A stretch of 64,000 bases of DNA from Cladopsammia gracilis (Eukaryota; Cnidaria; Anthozoa; Scleractinia; Dendrophylliidae): the NCBI GenBank assembly GCA_022457155.1, contig JAJGOT010000029.1, positions 186,001 through 250,000 on the forward strand, read 5' to 3'. Below the pieces are notes generated by a model. That model searched no databases. It was not told where the DNA came from and saw only the letters and a program-made list of their open reading frames with translations. The stretch's first letter is position 1; every line of letters begins with the position of its first letter. Made by a program: the position numbers and the translations under genes. This document shows, piece by piece, positions 45,577 to 56,518 of the stretch.

Positions 45577-48536
45577 AACAAGACCGACACCTGTATGCTC
45601 CTTGTTGCTTTATGCTACAGAAACCTGGTTAAACTTTGGTATAAGCCTTGAGGCTTGTAAAGACTTAGTCGCGCACCCTAGCCAGAATGCTCGTAACGGC
45701 CGGAGCTTAAACCCGGTTTCTATAGCATGAAGCTACTAGGAATATTGCTACTCCCCCCCTGGATGGGATGCTAGTCCATCGCAGGGTTACCCCCAGCATT
45801 TTGTCGCTGGTACCCATTTATACACCTGGGTGGAGAGAGACAGTGTGGAGTAAAGTTTCTTGTCTAAGGAAACAACACGACAACAGAGACCAGGCTTCGA
45901 ACCACCGACCTTCAGGTTGAAAGTCCGACACGCTAACCACTACACCACCGTGCCGCCCACTTGTAAAGACTTGCACTGTACTTAAATTTATTGCTGATAT
46001 GTCTGCATTGCTACAGTTACTGTTTAATAGCAGTAGGCCCTCTTTGTGAATAAACATGTACATGTACCCCAAATGTTAATAAATAACTGCACAAAATATA
46101 CATGTATTGAACAGCTGTAAACCTCATCTAAATTTGCTTCTGTTTTTAATAGTGACATGAGATTTCTAAGAAGACCCCAATATGGGGAGTATAAATACCT
46201 TCCCAAGTCATTATGGCTAAGTGTGGTTTTGGTGAGTGGACTTGTAGAACGATCTGACTTAATTTAGCTGTCGTCGACACAGATGATTACCAGTGTGGTG
46301 ATTTAGTAGTACACTCTTGACTGCTGTTCATTAATTGAACCACATTTAATTAACTTTTCTATTTCCAACTGTGTTACACTATGGTAATGTGGCTCTATAA
46401 ATTGTTTTTAATAATATTGTACAGACAGTTACCAGTAGTTTGTCCCAGGAAAGAACAGTCTTGAAAGAAATTGCAACCAGGCTAGGCCAACAGGCCCTGA
46501 ATTTTACCAAAACTGTAACAAATGTTCAGAAAAACTATTTAGGGCATGGCATCTCAGGCCAAAAATGTTTACTTCTTTAGCCTTAAAATTTTAATATTAA
46601 GATCTTATATTCTTTTGTTTCTTGGCGATTTGAATTGTAACGTTTTTCTTGTAGTCATTATTTATTCCCCGAAGTCAGGTCATGCCTGACGTAATAATAA
46701 TATAATATTGAGTCAGCCTTGCTTGATTGGTTACTTCGTACAGTATTTATATAAAATTTGCTGACTACATCCACCAGGATTCAATGGCTTTGCATTAACT
46801 GTTGGCAGCCCTTGTAGATATTTCCAAAGTGTTCACTTAACAAATTAATTTTACACTTTTTGCAGCTTAATTTTAGACATTTTAAAATTCCATTTTAATG
46901 TCAACATTAATTAGGGAACTACATTAATTTTAGTTGCATTTATTATACCAATTGTTTTTGTCCAACAGCATGGTGGAGTAGCATTCTTGTACCATCCATG
47001 TGTCAGACAAGATCTAATAGAGAAGCTGCGTACAATGGCCGTCAGCTGTCTTAAAAGACATGTTATTACACCTTATGAACGGCTGAGCCCTTGTAAGGTA
47101 AATTGATATGCTGCTGTGTTTCCTTCATAGTGTCCTCACTTTGGAGATCTATTTATTTTACTATTTCTGGAGCTCTATTTATTTATTTATTTTTTTTTTC
47201 AAACTTTTGTAGCCTATAGCCATGGTTGCCTGGAGTTGCTTTTATTCAACATCTGAAGTAAATATTTCAGAAGCAAAACTTTGGATCAGGGAGAATGCTA
47301 TGAAGGGTCCAGCTAGCCATGTGTCAGAAAATGGCCAGTATACAGATGGACTTGTAAATGCCGCTACCACAGTTTCAGACAAGCTTGACACTCGTCTCTG
47401 TCCGGACAATATAAAGGTGCTTACAACTCTTACAAAAGGGGGGTACTCGGGTATACTTATGACAGGGAGGTGTTGTATATATAAGGTCCCCAAATATTGG
47501 CTATTTGGGGACCTTTTTGGGGGGTGAACAATAATCTTCTGGAGGACGATTTTGGCAGACTGTTTTTAGGGTTTATAAAAATGCATACCCTAGCATTCTC
47601 AATTTTATGTGAAACAATTTAATCAACTTCATGTACAATAATATTGTTTATTGTTATTTTTTGTTTTACTTTATTTTTTATGCAAAGAGAAAAAAAAAGG
47701 ACCGTTTTGATTATGTTCTGGGCCGTTTGACTTTTTTAGGTCAAGTTGTAGCCTACATATAAGGGGTCTTTTTGGGGGTCTAAAAATTAAGCCACATCCA
47801 CACCTCCGCAATCACTAATACAATGTATACCTGAGTACCCCACCTGGGCATGTACTGTACCTGTGGTATGATACTACATGTACCTTTAGAGGTTTTAAGG
47901 TGCCTTTTGTTAGCAGAATCTGGTATAAATAACATTTTTTGTACAAAATGAGGAAAACCAAACTTGAGTCATTCTGGACCGTCACATCAATGCGAAAACC
48001 CTAAGCTTACCCATGTCTCCCTTTCACTCAGGTGTCTGTTCCCAGACAGCAAAACATTTCTTTATGGTTAATCTGATTAAAGCAAATTACACAATCAGTG
48101 AACACTTGTTTGTTTTCAGTCTATGCTTCCCTCATCACATGAAGAGCCTAGACGTATCCAAGAAGTGCAGAGTGATGCTCCTGGCCAAGACTGGGAGGGA
48201 GAGTCTATCTCAATACAGAACGCAGAAGAGGTTGTAATTGTGAATGAACAAGTCTCAAGTAACCGCAAAGTTGACACTTCTGATGCAGCTTGGGCTCTAG
48301 GGAGTTTGATGTTTTTGTGCGCAGTTCTTGGTGGTGTCTTGATTTACACACAGCCATGGAAAAACAGAGATCATTGGTGGAGAGTGGAAGACTATAATAG
48401 TAACACAAAATTTAGTCTCATGAAAATGAAAACTAGAGGGCTTCGTTGGAAGCCAAAAACGTCTTCAGGCAAAAGGACATCGGGTTATTCACGTTTGCTG
48501 AGTGCTATTCCAGAGGAATTAGAAGATGATATCTAG
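36531..48536 (+). CDS. TP53I13-like type I membrane protein, nine exons, 432 aa
   Basis: Coding exons: 36531-36743, 38124-38204, 39150-39227, 44072-44119, 45168-45217, 46153-46231, 46969-47097, 47213-47416, 48120-48536. All introns are GT-AG and 1299 coding bases stay in frame to TAG. Residues 8-25 are a signal peptide or anchor (VVVATIIIVLVILL). The middle is luminal or extracellular, with sequons at N88, N111, N115, N129 and N243 and many cysteines. A conserved-looking core is YGEYKYLPKSLW then HGGVAFLYHPC (184-194) and ITPYERL...PIAMVAW. A second membrane segment is at 352-370, followed by a 62-residue basic tail. The Y-LP...HGGVAxLYHP pattern and overall plan suggest the TP53I13 (DSCP1) / DUF3105-like family, whose function is poorly known. 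Intron 3 is 4.8 kb of repeats. Confidence 0.8.
38394..38643. mobile_element. TTAA foldback MITE in intron 2, 250 bp
   Basis: Flanked by TTAA at 38390-38393 and 38644-38647. Termini are AGTGCACCTAAACCC and, inverted, AGTGCATCTAAACCC. Arms of about 100 bp include CAACTCAATGTACGTTGAAAA and its inverse. Different TIR from the TTAA element at 6375-7916. Confidence 0.8.
40640..40702. repeat. (AAT)n microsatellite
   Basis: About 20 AAT units, in intron 3 of the TP53I13-like gene, producing poly-Leu/Ile-type artefact frames. Confidence 0.9.
41265..42480 (+). repeat. Local tandem duplication, two ~0.5-0.6 kb copies
   Basis: 41265-41560 and 41870-42390 share GACACTGTTTATGTGGGAGA, GTTGCCCAGGACC, ACAATGAAATT, ATAGACCAC and GGTGAGGGGGCCTTAAATCT in the same order. 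The first copy carries the MITE at 41584-41713. In intron 3. Confidence 0.75.
41584..41713. mobile_element. Short MITE (GTCCAAACGATATCTGTGATT ends), copy 2
   Basis: Inverted relative of 28706-28835, with the same G/A-rich centre (GGGATAGGGATAAGGGATAG) and the CTACGGGGTCGCCCC flank. Confidence 0.75.
42500..43880. repeat. CCATGAAA-rich degenerate palindromic region
   Basis: Dozens of degenerate TTTCATGG / CCATGAAA motifs occur on both strands, some as direct palindromes (TTTCATGGCCCATGAAA near 43033-43052). A SINE (43190-43602) interrupts the tract, showing that the tract is older. Similar motifs occur at 41060-41260. No coding frame. Confidence 0.65.
43190..43602 (-). mobile_element. tRNA-derived SINE, nearly complete
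   Basis: On the minus strand the head reads TCAGCTCAGTTGATAGAGTG (A-box region) and GAGGGTTCGAATCTC (B box). The body has GACGTAACAAAACACCAGC and GTGGGTGGGGTGGGA, and the element ends near a GCGCCATGCGAGCC stretch. A headless copy is at 8326-8560. In intron 3 of the TP53I13-like gene, antisense to it. Confidence 0.8.
45508..45575. repeat. (ATT)n microsatellite
   Basis: Two long ATT runs separated by TTTT, in intron 5, 33 bp from the SINE at 45608. Confidence 0.9.
45608..45962 (-). mobile_element. tRNA-derived SINE (CGGTGGTGTAGTGG head)
   Basis: On the minus strand it starts GGGCGGCACGGTGGTGTAGT, has an A box (TGGTGTAGTGG), a B box (GGTTCGAAGCC), then a body with CAAGAAACTTTACTCC and TGGACTAGCATCCCATCC. 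It is the best reference copy for the amplified SINE at 31740-32592. In intron 5 of the TP53I13-like gene. Confidence 0.85.
47438..47848. mobile_element. G-run MITE (GGGGGGTACTCGGGTATAC ends) in intron 8
   Basis: It begins GGGGGGTACTCGGGTATAC and ends GTATACCTGAGTACCCCACC, beginning 21 bp after exon 8. The interior includes GGTCCCCAAATATTGG with its inverse. Third member of the family also at 11526 and 35604. Confidence 0.7.
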
Positions 48537-48784
48537 CGACAATTGATGCATACACACATACATACATACATACATGTTCACTGTAATGTCCGGGGCCCGG
48601 TTGTTTGAATGTCGTTTAACAGCAATCCAGAGTTCACACTTTTCCTAGATACGCTTGCCTTAAACCTTAACCCTCTCTTACCCAAGGGGGACCAGAATTC
48701 AAATTATTTAAGAAATCACAAATTATATTTTTAAATACTGAAAAACAAACAGTACCATTATCAACAGAAAAGCAAGGTTGATTA

Positions 48785-49315
48785 GCATTATTGGATTTCG
48801 CCCACAGAGTCAAAAGGTAACATTCCTTGCATTTGTGCAGCACAAAAGAAAGCATCATCACAAGAAAGTACTGCTCGGTATCTTTCATTTCAATAGTCAC
48901 GCTGAAGGATTTTATCGACATATTCAAACGTTAGAACCACCATGTCACCATAATAAACAGTACCACAAAAAAGCACTGCTCAGTAGCTCTCATTTGAATG
49001 GTCACACTGTAGGATTTCATCCACAGACTCGAAAGTTAGAACCACCTTGTACAGCATAATAAACAGTACCACAGGAAAGTACTGCTCAATAGCTTTCATT
49101 TGAATGGTCACACTTTAGGATTTCATCAACAGCTTTGCACAGCATAGTAAAAAGTGCCACAGAAGAGCACTGCTCAGTAGCTTTCATTTGAATGGTCACA
49201 CTGTAGGATTTCATCCACACCTTTGTACAGCATAGTGAAAAGTACCACAGACGAGTACTGCTCAGTAGCTTTCATTAAAATGGTCACTCTGTAAGATTTC
49301 ATCCACATCACACGA
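48785..49315 (-). repeat. 106-bp minisatellite array, about 5 units
   Basis: Units read GTTAGAACCACCTTGTACAG, AGTACTGCTCAATAGCTTTC, ATTTGAATGGTCACACT and AGGATTTCATCCACAG, the reverse complement of 21425-21815. Several units contain AATAAA on the plus strand (48952-48957, 49058-49063), the first about 416 bp after the TP53I13-like stop codon, so they could serve as poly(A) signals. Confidence 0.85.
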
Positions 49316-51974
49316 ATCAAGGTTCATTTCTGATAGTGAAAGGGTTAGGCGGTTAGGGTTGGCGGTCATTGCCTTTAGGCACCTGAACCCAGGACGTATG
49401 AATTACCATCCCAGCAGGTACTGGGTATATAATTGGGATTTTTAACTAAAGTTGAAAAAATTCTTACAAATTTCATTAGAATTGAATCTTTACACTTTAA
49501 ACTCCAAAGAGTGCCAAAAATCCAAATTCACCAAAAAACCCAAATTTCATGTTGTAAAATATCGACAAACAAATCGTACCAAACCATATGAAACCATGCC
49601 ATGTTTCATTTGAAAAGTCACACCATAGAATTTTATCTACAGACTCAAAAGTTAGAACTTAACTGGCTACATGTCTCCGTAATTGTCTCCGGGAGTGTAA
49701 GGGTAAAGAACCATCATCGAGCACTTATCAGTAGATTCCAGTCAAACAAACTCGCAACTTACAAAGGGTCACTTAGAGAGTCACCTCGTCTGCCAGCCAT
49801 CCCTTACTCAGACTTTGAACCGACTATTATACGTGAATAACAAACATCAAAATATCGGGTCTGATTGACTTCCATAAACTGGGTTTGTGCTGAAATAGGA
49901 AGTCGTAAAGACCGTCTTAGAGGGGCCACAATATTTAATTTTCTGTTATGTTTATTCTCATTTAAGTATCACACGTACGGATACAGTTTAATATTATCGC
50001 AAGTTAAAATCCATGGAGCAAAATGCAGGTCATTGACAAGCGGGAAAATTCTGTACAATAGGGTGGGAGCTGTGGGAAGCTTGTGAATATATGATGTGTA
50101 CCAAAGTTTGTGAAAAAGAATTTGCTTATCTCAAAAACCATAATGTTAAAGTTCACACCTTCAACAGTAGTTCTTTGTGCATTGGCGACTAACATTTTAT
50201 GATAAAATTTGGACGAACAAAAAAAATATTTGTAAATCTTTTGGTGTATATGTTGTGGAAAATGTTCAATTTTACCAAAACAAAAATTAAACCACAACGT
50301 ATACACCGGATAAATAGAACGATAACAAATTCGTTCAATAACTAGACCTTTTTGGGTGAAATATAGTTTTATAAATAAAATAGAAAAAACACACGAAAGG
50401 AAAGTTGTTCAGTGTTAATTTCCACTTTGATGTTGTGGCAGACCCATGAATAAAAGAATCTCGATAACGCGAACCATAAAGGGGAACACAAATTAACTGT
50501 CGGAGATATCGAGAGTTCGAGTTATCGGTGGTTAAATTTTATAATACAGTGAAAGCGGGGTAAACTATATTCGGTTTGAGTTAGCAAAAATTTCAAGTTT
50601 TCTTTTTTCCTTTTTTCTTTCTTTTTTTTTGGGGGGGGGGGGGAGGGGTGGGGGTGGGGTTAAGTTGTAGAGATTCTACTATATCGCATTTTACAGCATT
50701 GGCAGCTATATTTACAGACGGGAGCAGCCAGGAAGAGCGAAGGGTACCTTAGTAGTATTGGGCTTCGGTATGGTGCCTAACCAATCATGGAACCAGTTAA
50801 ATAATAAAACACTTGATCGAATTGAAGGTAAATTGGGGGCGTATTCCAAAAAATAATTTTTACTGAATAAGGTTTTAGAAATGCGGTTTAAGTCACGTAC
50901 AGAGAGAAATAACGAAAAAGTAAACCATTTCACATTTGTGCATCCTACTCTTCGCGTTGTTTATGTAAGTGTCTTTTATATTGCTGTGCAATCAAAACTA
51001 AGAACACTTGAGCTAAAAAAACTCATAGACCTCTTCAAGCTATTCGCGATAGCGTAGAAAATAGATTTTTGAAATCTGTCGCAAATGCTGCAATTGAAAG
51101 TAAGGGTTATTGACCAGGAGCGAGGGGATATGTGATATATTCCCCTCGTGGCGTACCCGAGGGAACACTACGAGGGGAATATGTCGAGTATCAGGTGATT
51201 ACAACTCGCCACACGTGTTTTTCGAATCCGTTTCCAGTGGAACGATTTCAAATAAAAAAATCAGGATTCGGGTTAAAGTGTATATGACCTATTTTTTTAT
51301 TTTCTTGTTGGAATCGAAAAAAATCGATATCGATTTTTTCTCCGTGTTTTAGCCGTCTAAAAACGTGAAATTTTACGTCCGGTGCGGAACAATACCGCGC
51401 AAGAAGAAAGATAGGGAATAGTCGGTTACCCCGTGTTCTTTCTTTTTTTTTGGTGCGTGTTGCTACAACCATAGACAACACACTTTAAATAATAGAACCA
51501 TAAAGAGGGGGACATTGGGGGGTAGCCCATACCGCAATACCGCAGCATAAAATAAAAAATACCGCAATACCGCAAGGAAAATCAACAAAATACCGATACC
51601 GCAGGTATGGATATCAGGCAGGTACAAATATATTTGGAGGGATGTAGGATAAGCGATCTAGTTACGGTCAGTTGCGCGTTTTACGTAGTCGTAGTAAGAC
51701 TTACCTCGTAGAAGGAACTAAAGCTTTCGCAGAAAATGACCACGTAACAGTTCCAGGTTGCATACCGAAAATGTCAATTGTTCTCTCCAATTATATCCCT
51801 TTGTCCTCTTTCCATACATCCTACACGGTCTTTCAATTTAGAGCCCCCCAAACCCACTCGACTTTTCTTCTTACCGTTTTCAAATTCACAACTGTGTCTA
51901 TGCTTTAAAACAAAAAAACGTTCACTTGGCTTACACACGACATTTGTGACCTCTCACGCGAAAACGATACTGAC

Positions 51975-52230
51975 GGCTATCCGTTCGAGCCGTTCGAGCC
52001 GTCTTGCTGTTCATCAGCCGTTCACGAACGGCCTCCCGTTCGAACGGCTGTGATTCGTGATTAGCCGTTCAAAAAAATTATTCAGCCGTTCGAACGGCTG
52101 CTGCTAGCCGTTCAAAAAAAACCTTCAGCCGTTCGAACGGCTGCTGCTAGCCGTTCAAAAAAACCTTCAGCCGTTCGAACGGCTAGGGCTATCCGTTCGG
52201 AAAAAATATTCAGCCATTCGGAACGGCTAA
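51975..52230. repeat. Array of AGCCGTTCGAACGGCT palindromes
   Basis: Five or so copies of the 16-18 bp palindrome, or half of it, are spaced by AAAAAA and TTCA at about 45 bp. It lies inside the 1959-bp element and is absent from its short relative. Confidence 0.85.
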
Positions 52231-52817
52231 TGGTTTACCTATTCCCCGGAATCCGGAATCCGGAATCCGGAATCTTGAGCGTGAAATCCTAAAAGGCGGA
52301 ATGAATCAAAACATGAAAATTAAATAAATATCCGTTTAATACCCGTTTAATTTTTCGTACATGACATCGCGTGGCGCAGTTTTACGATTTCTTACTTTAT
52401 CTTTTTACGCCAAAATTTTGACTATAGCGTGACCTGATTGTATAACGCACGCTGTGGTCTAAACTGAGTATAGTGCGACACATCGCGCTTCGTTGTCAAG
52501 CACATTCACAGGCTTAGCCAATCAAAAAACAGGAAAGATGAGAGTGAAATCGTGGCGGCACAAGCGGCCCGTTGAAACGAAGTAGTCGCGATTTCAAATT
52601 TGTCACATTCCATAATGAGTTTATGAATGACGCTATTGTTGTACGGTAGAGATTACACATGTCATCTAGGGATCTCTTAGGCTCGATTTTCAGCCGTTTG
52701 AGGGAGTCCGGTTTTCAGATCCTCCTCCCAACGGTATGTACTTGGTGTATGCCTTATCATTTTGTATTTAAACACTTAGTTTTTATTTCAGTAGAAATAA
52801 ATGGTAAAAAAAAAAAA

Positions 52818-52895
52818 CAGTAGAATAGGGAATCGAACCCGGGCCGTATGATCTGCTCCATGCACACTATCCACTACACCACCGAGGACTTGCTC
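52818..52895 (-). pseudogene. tRNA-like sequence / SINE head inside the 1959-bp element
   Basis: On the minus strand: TCCTCGGTGGTGTAGTGGAT (A-box region) and, 25 bases on, CCCGGGTTCGATTCCC (B box), followed by a run of T. The T-stem is not fully paired (CCGGG against CCCTA), so a working tRNA is unlikely. It could be a tRNA pseudogene or the head of a tRNA-derived SINE. Confidence 0.6.
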
Positions 52896-54835
52896 CCGGA
52901 AACTGTAATTTTTAAGGGATATAAGATAATATGCTGCTAGCCCAGACCATATATAAGAACTAACCCTTTCGATACACTGGAAATACTTGAATCAGTGCTT
53001 AACCTTAAATACTAAAATCAGTGCTTCAACCCTAGATATTGTAATCCGACCCTAAATTACACTGCAATATATCTAAATACATTACAATGAGGGATACATG
53101 AAGTACCATACATTATGATCGATCAGGGATACACCAAGTACCTAGGCTCCCAACAAGTGGTGTGCGCGAAGGAACGCGGGCGCACAAAACGGCGGGTAAT
53201 CGAGCCTAGGGATCTCTAGGAATGTTATTTCATAATACCATTTGGGGAATGACAGCAAAGGTCAGCAAATCATCAGCCTGTCAAATACCGAAATACCGCG
53301 CAAAAAAACGTGTTTCACCGAATACCGCAGTCCGAAATAATCAAATACCGCATACCGCAGTCTCAGACAATACCGAAATACCGCGTTCAAAAATAAAATT
53401 TACCGAAATACCGCACGAAAAATGGACCAATACCGTGATACCGCGAACCCCAATGTCCCCCTCCATAAAAATATATCTTCCACAGGGCATACCAAATATA
53501 CCGAGAAACCGCGAAGCAAGTTATTGACGTCACCGCCGACTATCCCCAGCACAGGGTATAAAGGTAAAAAGTGTATACGGGGTATATAGGAACGTTTGAA
53601 TGCAGAGGTCATTTTAGTTGTTTTAGATGATCATTTGTATTTTTTTCAATTCCAATTTAAGAAGCCGTTATGATATTTTTCCTCAGTATTAAGGAAGGTT
53701 AATTATTGGCCAGCCTTGCATTCAGTGATACATGAAATGGCTAAGCGTATTTGAGGAACTTGCTGACCGTGCGGCCGAAAAGAGCGAGGGCTCAGGCTAT
53801 TCTGCAGAATTATTTTAAAAGGAGGAATTCGATCGTGGTTAAAAGGCGTTTTCATTCACTGTTGCCGACTGCTTTCCTTCACTAAATGTAAGTGGAACTT
53901 ATTAGAAATATATACAGTACAGTCAGACCTGTATTACTCTGACAGCCACCGGAAACACTCCAGGGTCCGTCGGCTGAACACCAGGTTAACACAGGTTCCC
54001 GGAGAATACGACATGATATCATTCAGTAATTCTGTTAGCTTTGACGATGTGTCAATTGGGCAATTTTTCTGATCATGATTTCTTTTTCTGTCTTGATGTT
54101 GTGCAAGAATTTTTATCGGGATTGTTCCATACCTTTTTTTAACTTTGGCTCGCTGTGCATTATTATTTTCTTTACTTTTGCTGTGCAGGAATTGTTTTTT
54201 AATAATTGCCCAACCCCCATCTCCCACCCCTCACCCCCCCCCCCTTCCCCCCCCCTTAACAATAAAATGGAAAATGGTCCGTCCCTAAGAAGTGATTGAA
54301 GCGGGCTGTGGAATGTAAATGTAAATGTGGACTGGACTGTGCATATTGATAGATTCCAGATTGTATATTTTGAATTGCTAATATGCATGTAAAACTCTAA
54401 AATGAAAACAGGGTGAAAACTGAGACCAAACGAGCCAGTTTCGAAACCCATCGGGCTCCTTGTTGAGAGTAGAAAAAATAGAATTGAACACTTGTTAAAT
54501 GGAAAGTTCATATTCCGTTTTTCACAAGGTCGACAAGCAAAGCTGTTAAAGACATTGTTGTTGCTGTTCTGTACAGCTGAAGGCTTACTCCCCTCGGACA
54601 TCATTAAAGGGAGGCCTTAAATACTGCTTTCTACGTTAATTCTGTCATCGCTAAGTCACAAGCAGAAAATCAATGTTCTAGACCATGTTGGACAACCTTG
54701 TCCAAAATCTGCTAGAGCGTGTGGACAAACGGGGTACAAATTTCCCACTGGAGTTCTGATTTTGCTTTCATTAAATTTGCCTGAATTTTTGTTCGTGACC
54801 TTGAATTCATTAGTACCCTTATACCTTATACCACA

Positions 54836-54964
54836 GGGCATACCAAAAATACTGAGGAACCGAGAAACCGCGAAAAAGCGCATTCTGTTATTGCTGGGGA
54901 TAGTCGGCTGTGACGTCAATAACACAATGCGCTTTTTCGCGGTTTTTTGGTATGCCCTGTGGTA
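54836..54964. repeat. Inverted repeat with GGCATACCAAAAA arms
   Basis: CACAGGGCATACCAAAAAT and GAAACCGCGAAAAAGCGCATT return inverted at 54926-54964. The loop holds GGGGATAGTCGGCTGTGACG. It links the tandem copies of the duplicated block. Confidence 0.7.
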
Positions 54965-55895
54965 GATATAATTTTATGGTTCTATTGACGTCACAGCCGA
55001 CTATCCCCAGCACAGGGTATAAAGTGTATACGGGGTATATAGGAAGATTTGAATGCAGAGGTCATTTTAGTTTTATTATTTGTATTTTTTTTAAATTCAA
55101 ATTTAAGGAGCCGTTATGATATTTCCCCTCAGTGAGGAAGGAATAATTATTGGCCAGCCTTGCATTCAGTGATACATGAAATACCTAAGCGTATTTGAGG
55201 AACTTGCTGACCGTTCGGCCGAAAAGAGCGAGGGCTCAGATTATTCTGCAGACTTATTAAGGCGGAAGTGCTGTCTGTATCGAGTCTGTAGTTCGATCGT
55301 GGTTAAAAGGCGTTTGCACTCACTTTGTTGATTGCTTTGCTTCACTAAATGTAAGTAGAACTTATTAGAAAAGTAGAGTCAAAACTGTTTTACTCTGTCA
55401 GCCACCGGGAACACTCCAGTGTCTGGGTTAACACAGGTTCCCCGGCGTAGAATACGACATAATATAATTCTGTAATTCTGTTAGCTTTGACGTGTGTTTT
55501 TCTTCATTCGTTTTATTGACAGCAAAAAAAAAAATGGACACTTGTATATAGAAAGTTCATAGTCCGTTTTTCACAAGGTCGGCGAGCAAAGCTGTTAAAG
55601 ACTGTTGTGGTCCTATTTCTGTACAGTTCAAGAAAAACCTGAAGGCTTACTCGGCTCGGACAGAAGAGAGGCTTAAATGCTGCTTTCTAATTCTACGTTA
55701 ATTCAGTCATCGCTAAGTCACAAGCAGAAAATCAATGTCCTATACCATGTTGAACAACCTTGTCCATAATCGGCTAGAGCGTGTGGACAAACGGGGGTAT
55801 AAATTTCCTGGTAGAGTTCTGATTTTGCTTTCATTAAATTTGCCTGAATTTCTGTTCGTGACCTTGAATTCATTAGTAGTTGTTTGCACTGTATA

Positions 55896-56518
55896 GAGTA
55901 CCGAAGTGATGACGTCGCAAAAACTAAATTTGTGAAATTATGGGTTTTGATTAGATGTTCGGAAAGGGCATGACGAAAAATGCCCGCTTGCCAAAATTTC
56001 GAATTCGCTATGGTCGCTGAATGAAAGCATTGAAGGCGCATTTTTACAGGGTTAGCCTCAATCTGAAGTGATAAATTCCCAAATTCAGGCGAGAAGATGA
56101 CCTGTTTAGAGCTCTGTCTTTCGTTTAATTTTCAAATTTCACGCACCTTCTGCCGGTATTTGTGAATATTTTACATCGGGTCGAGTCTAACCCTGTATCA
56201 ATGTGTCATTGGTGTTTGAATTCAGCAGTTATTTTAAATACGAAAATGGCTCATTTGGGGGTGAGATATTGGCACCGTTATGCTCTGATGACTCCATACA
56301 AACCTTTCTAATTTTTGCCTTGGTTCATTACGTAATGAACCAAGGCAAAAATTAGAAAGGTTTGTATGGAGTCATCAGAGCATAACGGTGCCAATATCTC
56401 ACCCCCAAATTGCAATAAGATGCTGATTTTTGGCAAGCGGGCATTTTTCGTCATGCCCTTTCCGAATATCTAATCAAATCCCATAATTTCACAAGTGTGA
56501 CGTCACACTTCGGTACTC
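55896..56518. mobile_element. MITE containing a perfect 158-bp palindrome
   Basis: Termini GAGTACCGAAGTG and inverse, with TA (possibly TATA/AATA) on the flanks. The outer arms share AAATTATGGG, TTCGGAAAGGGCATGACG and AATGCCCGCTTGCCAAAA. The paralogous site at about 63930 (TTTGCACTGCGGGGAGTTG) lacks the element. It holds the perfect palindrome at 56253-56410. Confidence 0.8.
56253..56410. repeat. Perfect 158-bp palindrome, no spacer
   Basis: The two 79-base arms match at every position about the centre between 56331 and 56332 (TTAC|GTAA). Symmetry stops at 56252/56411. Such a structure can extrude a cruciform and is hard to clone and assemble. Confidence 0.95.

Larger units (their letters stand above)
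51505..53463. mobile_element. 1959-bp element, TIR GAGGGGGACATTGGGG, 6-bp TSD CATAAA
   Basis: The termini are GAGGGGGACATTGGGG and its inverse GGGGTTCG-preceded copy (CCCCAATGTCCCCCTC). CATAAA lies at 51499-51504 and 53464-53469. The duplicate block at 62930-62950 has a single CATAAA between the same flanks, an exact empty site. The subterminal regions are AATACCGC repeats facing outwards. The interior has palindromic AGCCGTTCGAACGGCT repeats (51975-52230), a CCGGAATCCGGAATC run, and a tRNA-like stretch. No transposase frame; larger relative of 19012-19485. Confidence 0.88.

Noticed and set aside
50004..50306. 100-residue minus-strand frame with a paralogue at 61576-61896
   Set aside because: The paralogous frames differ in length and by frame shifts at the C-terminus, contain a MITE-like GTTGTGG inverted repeat, and show no known domain.
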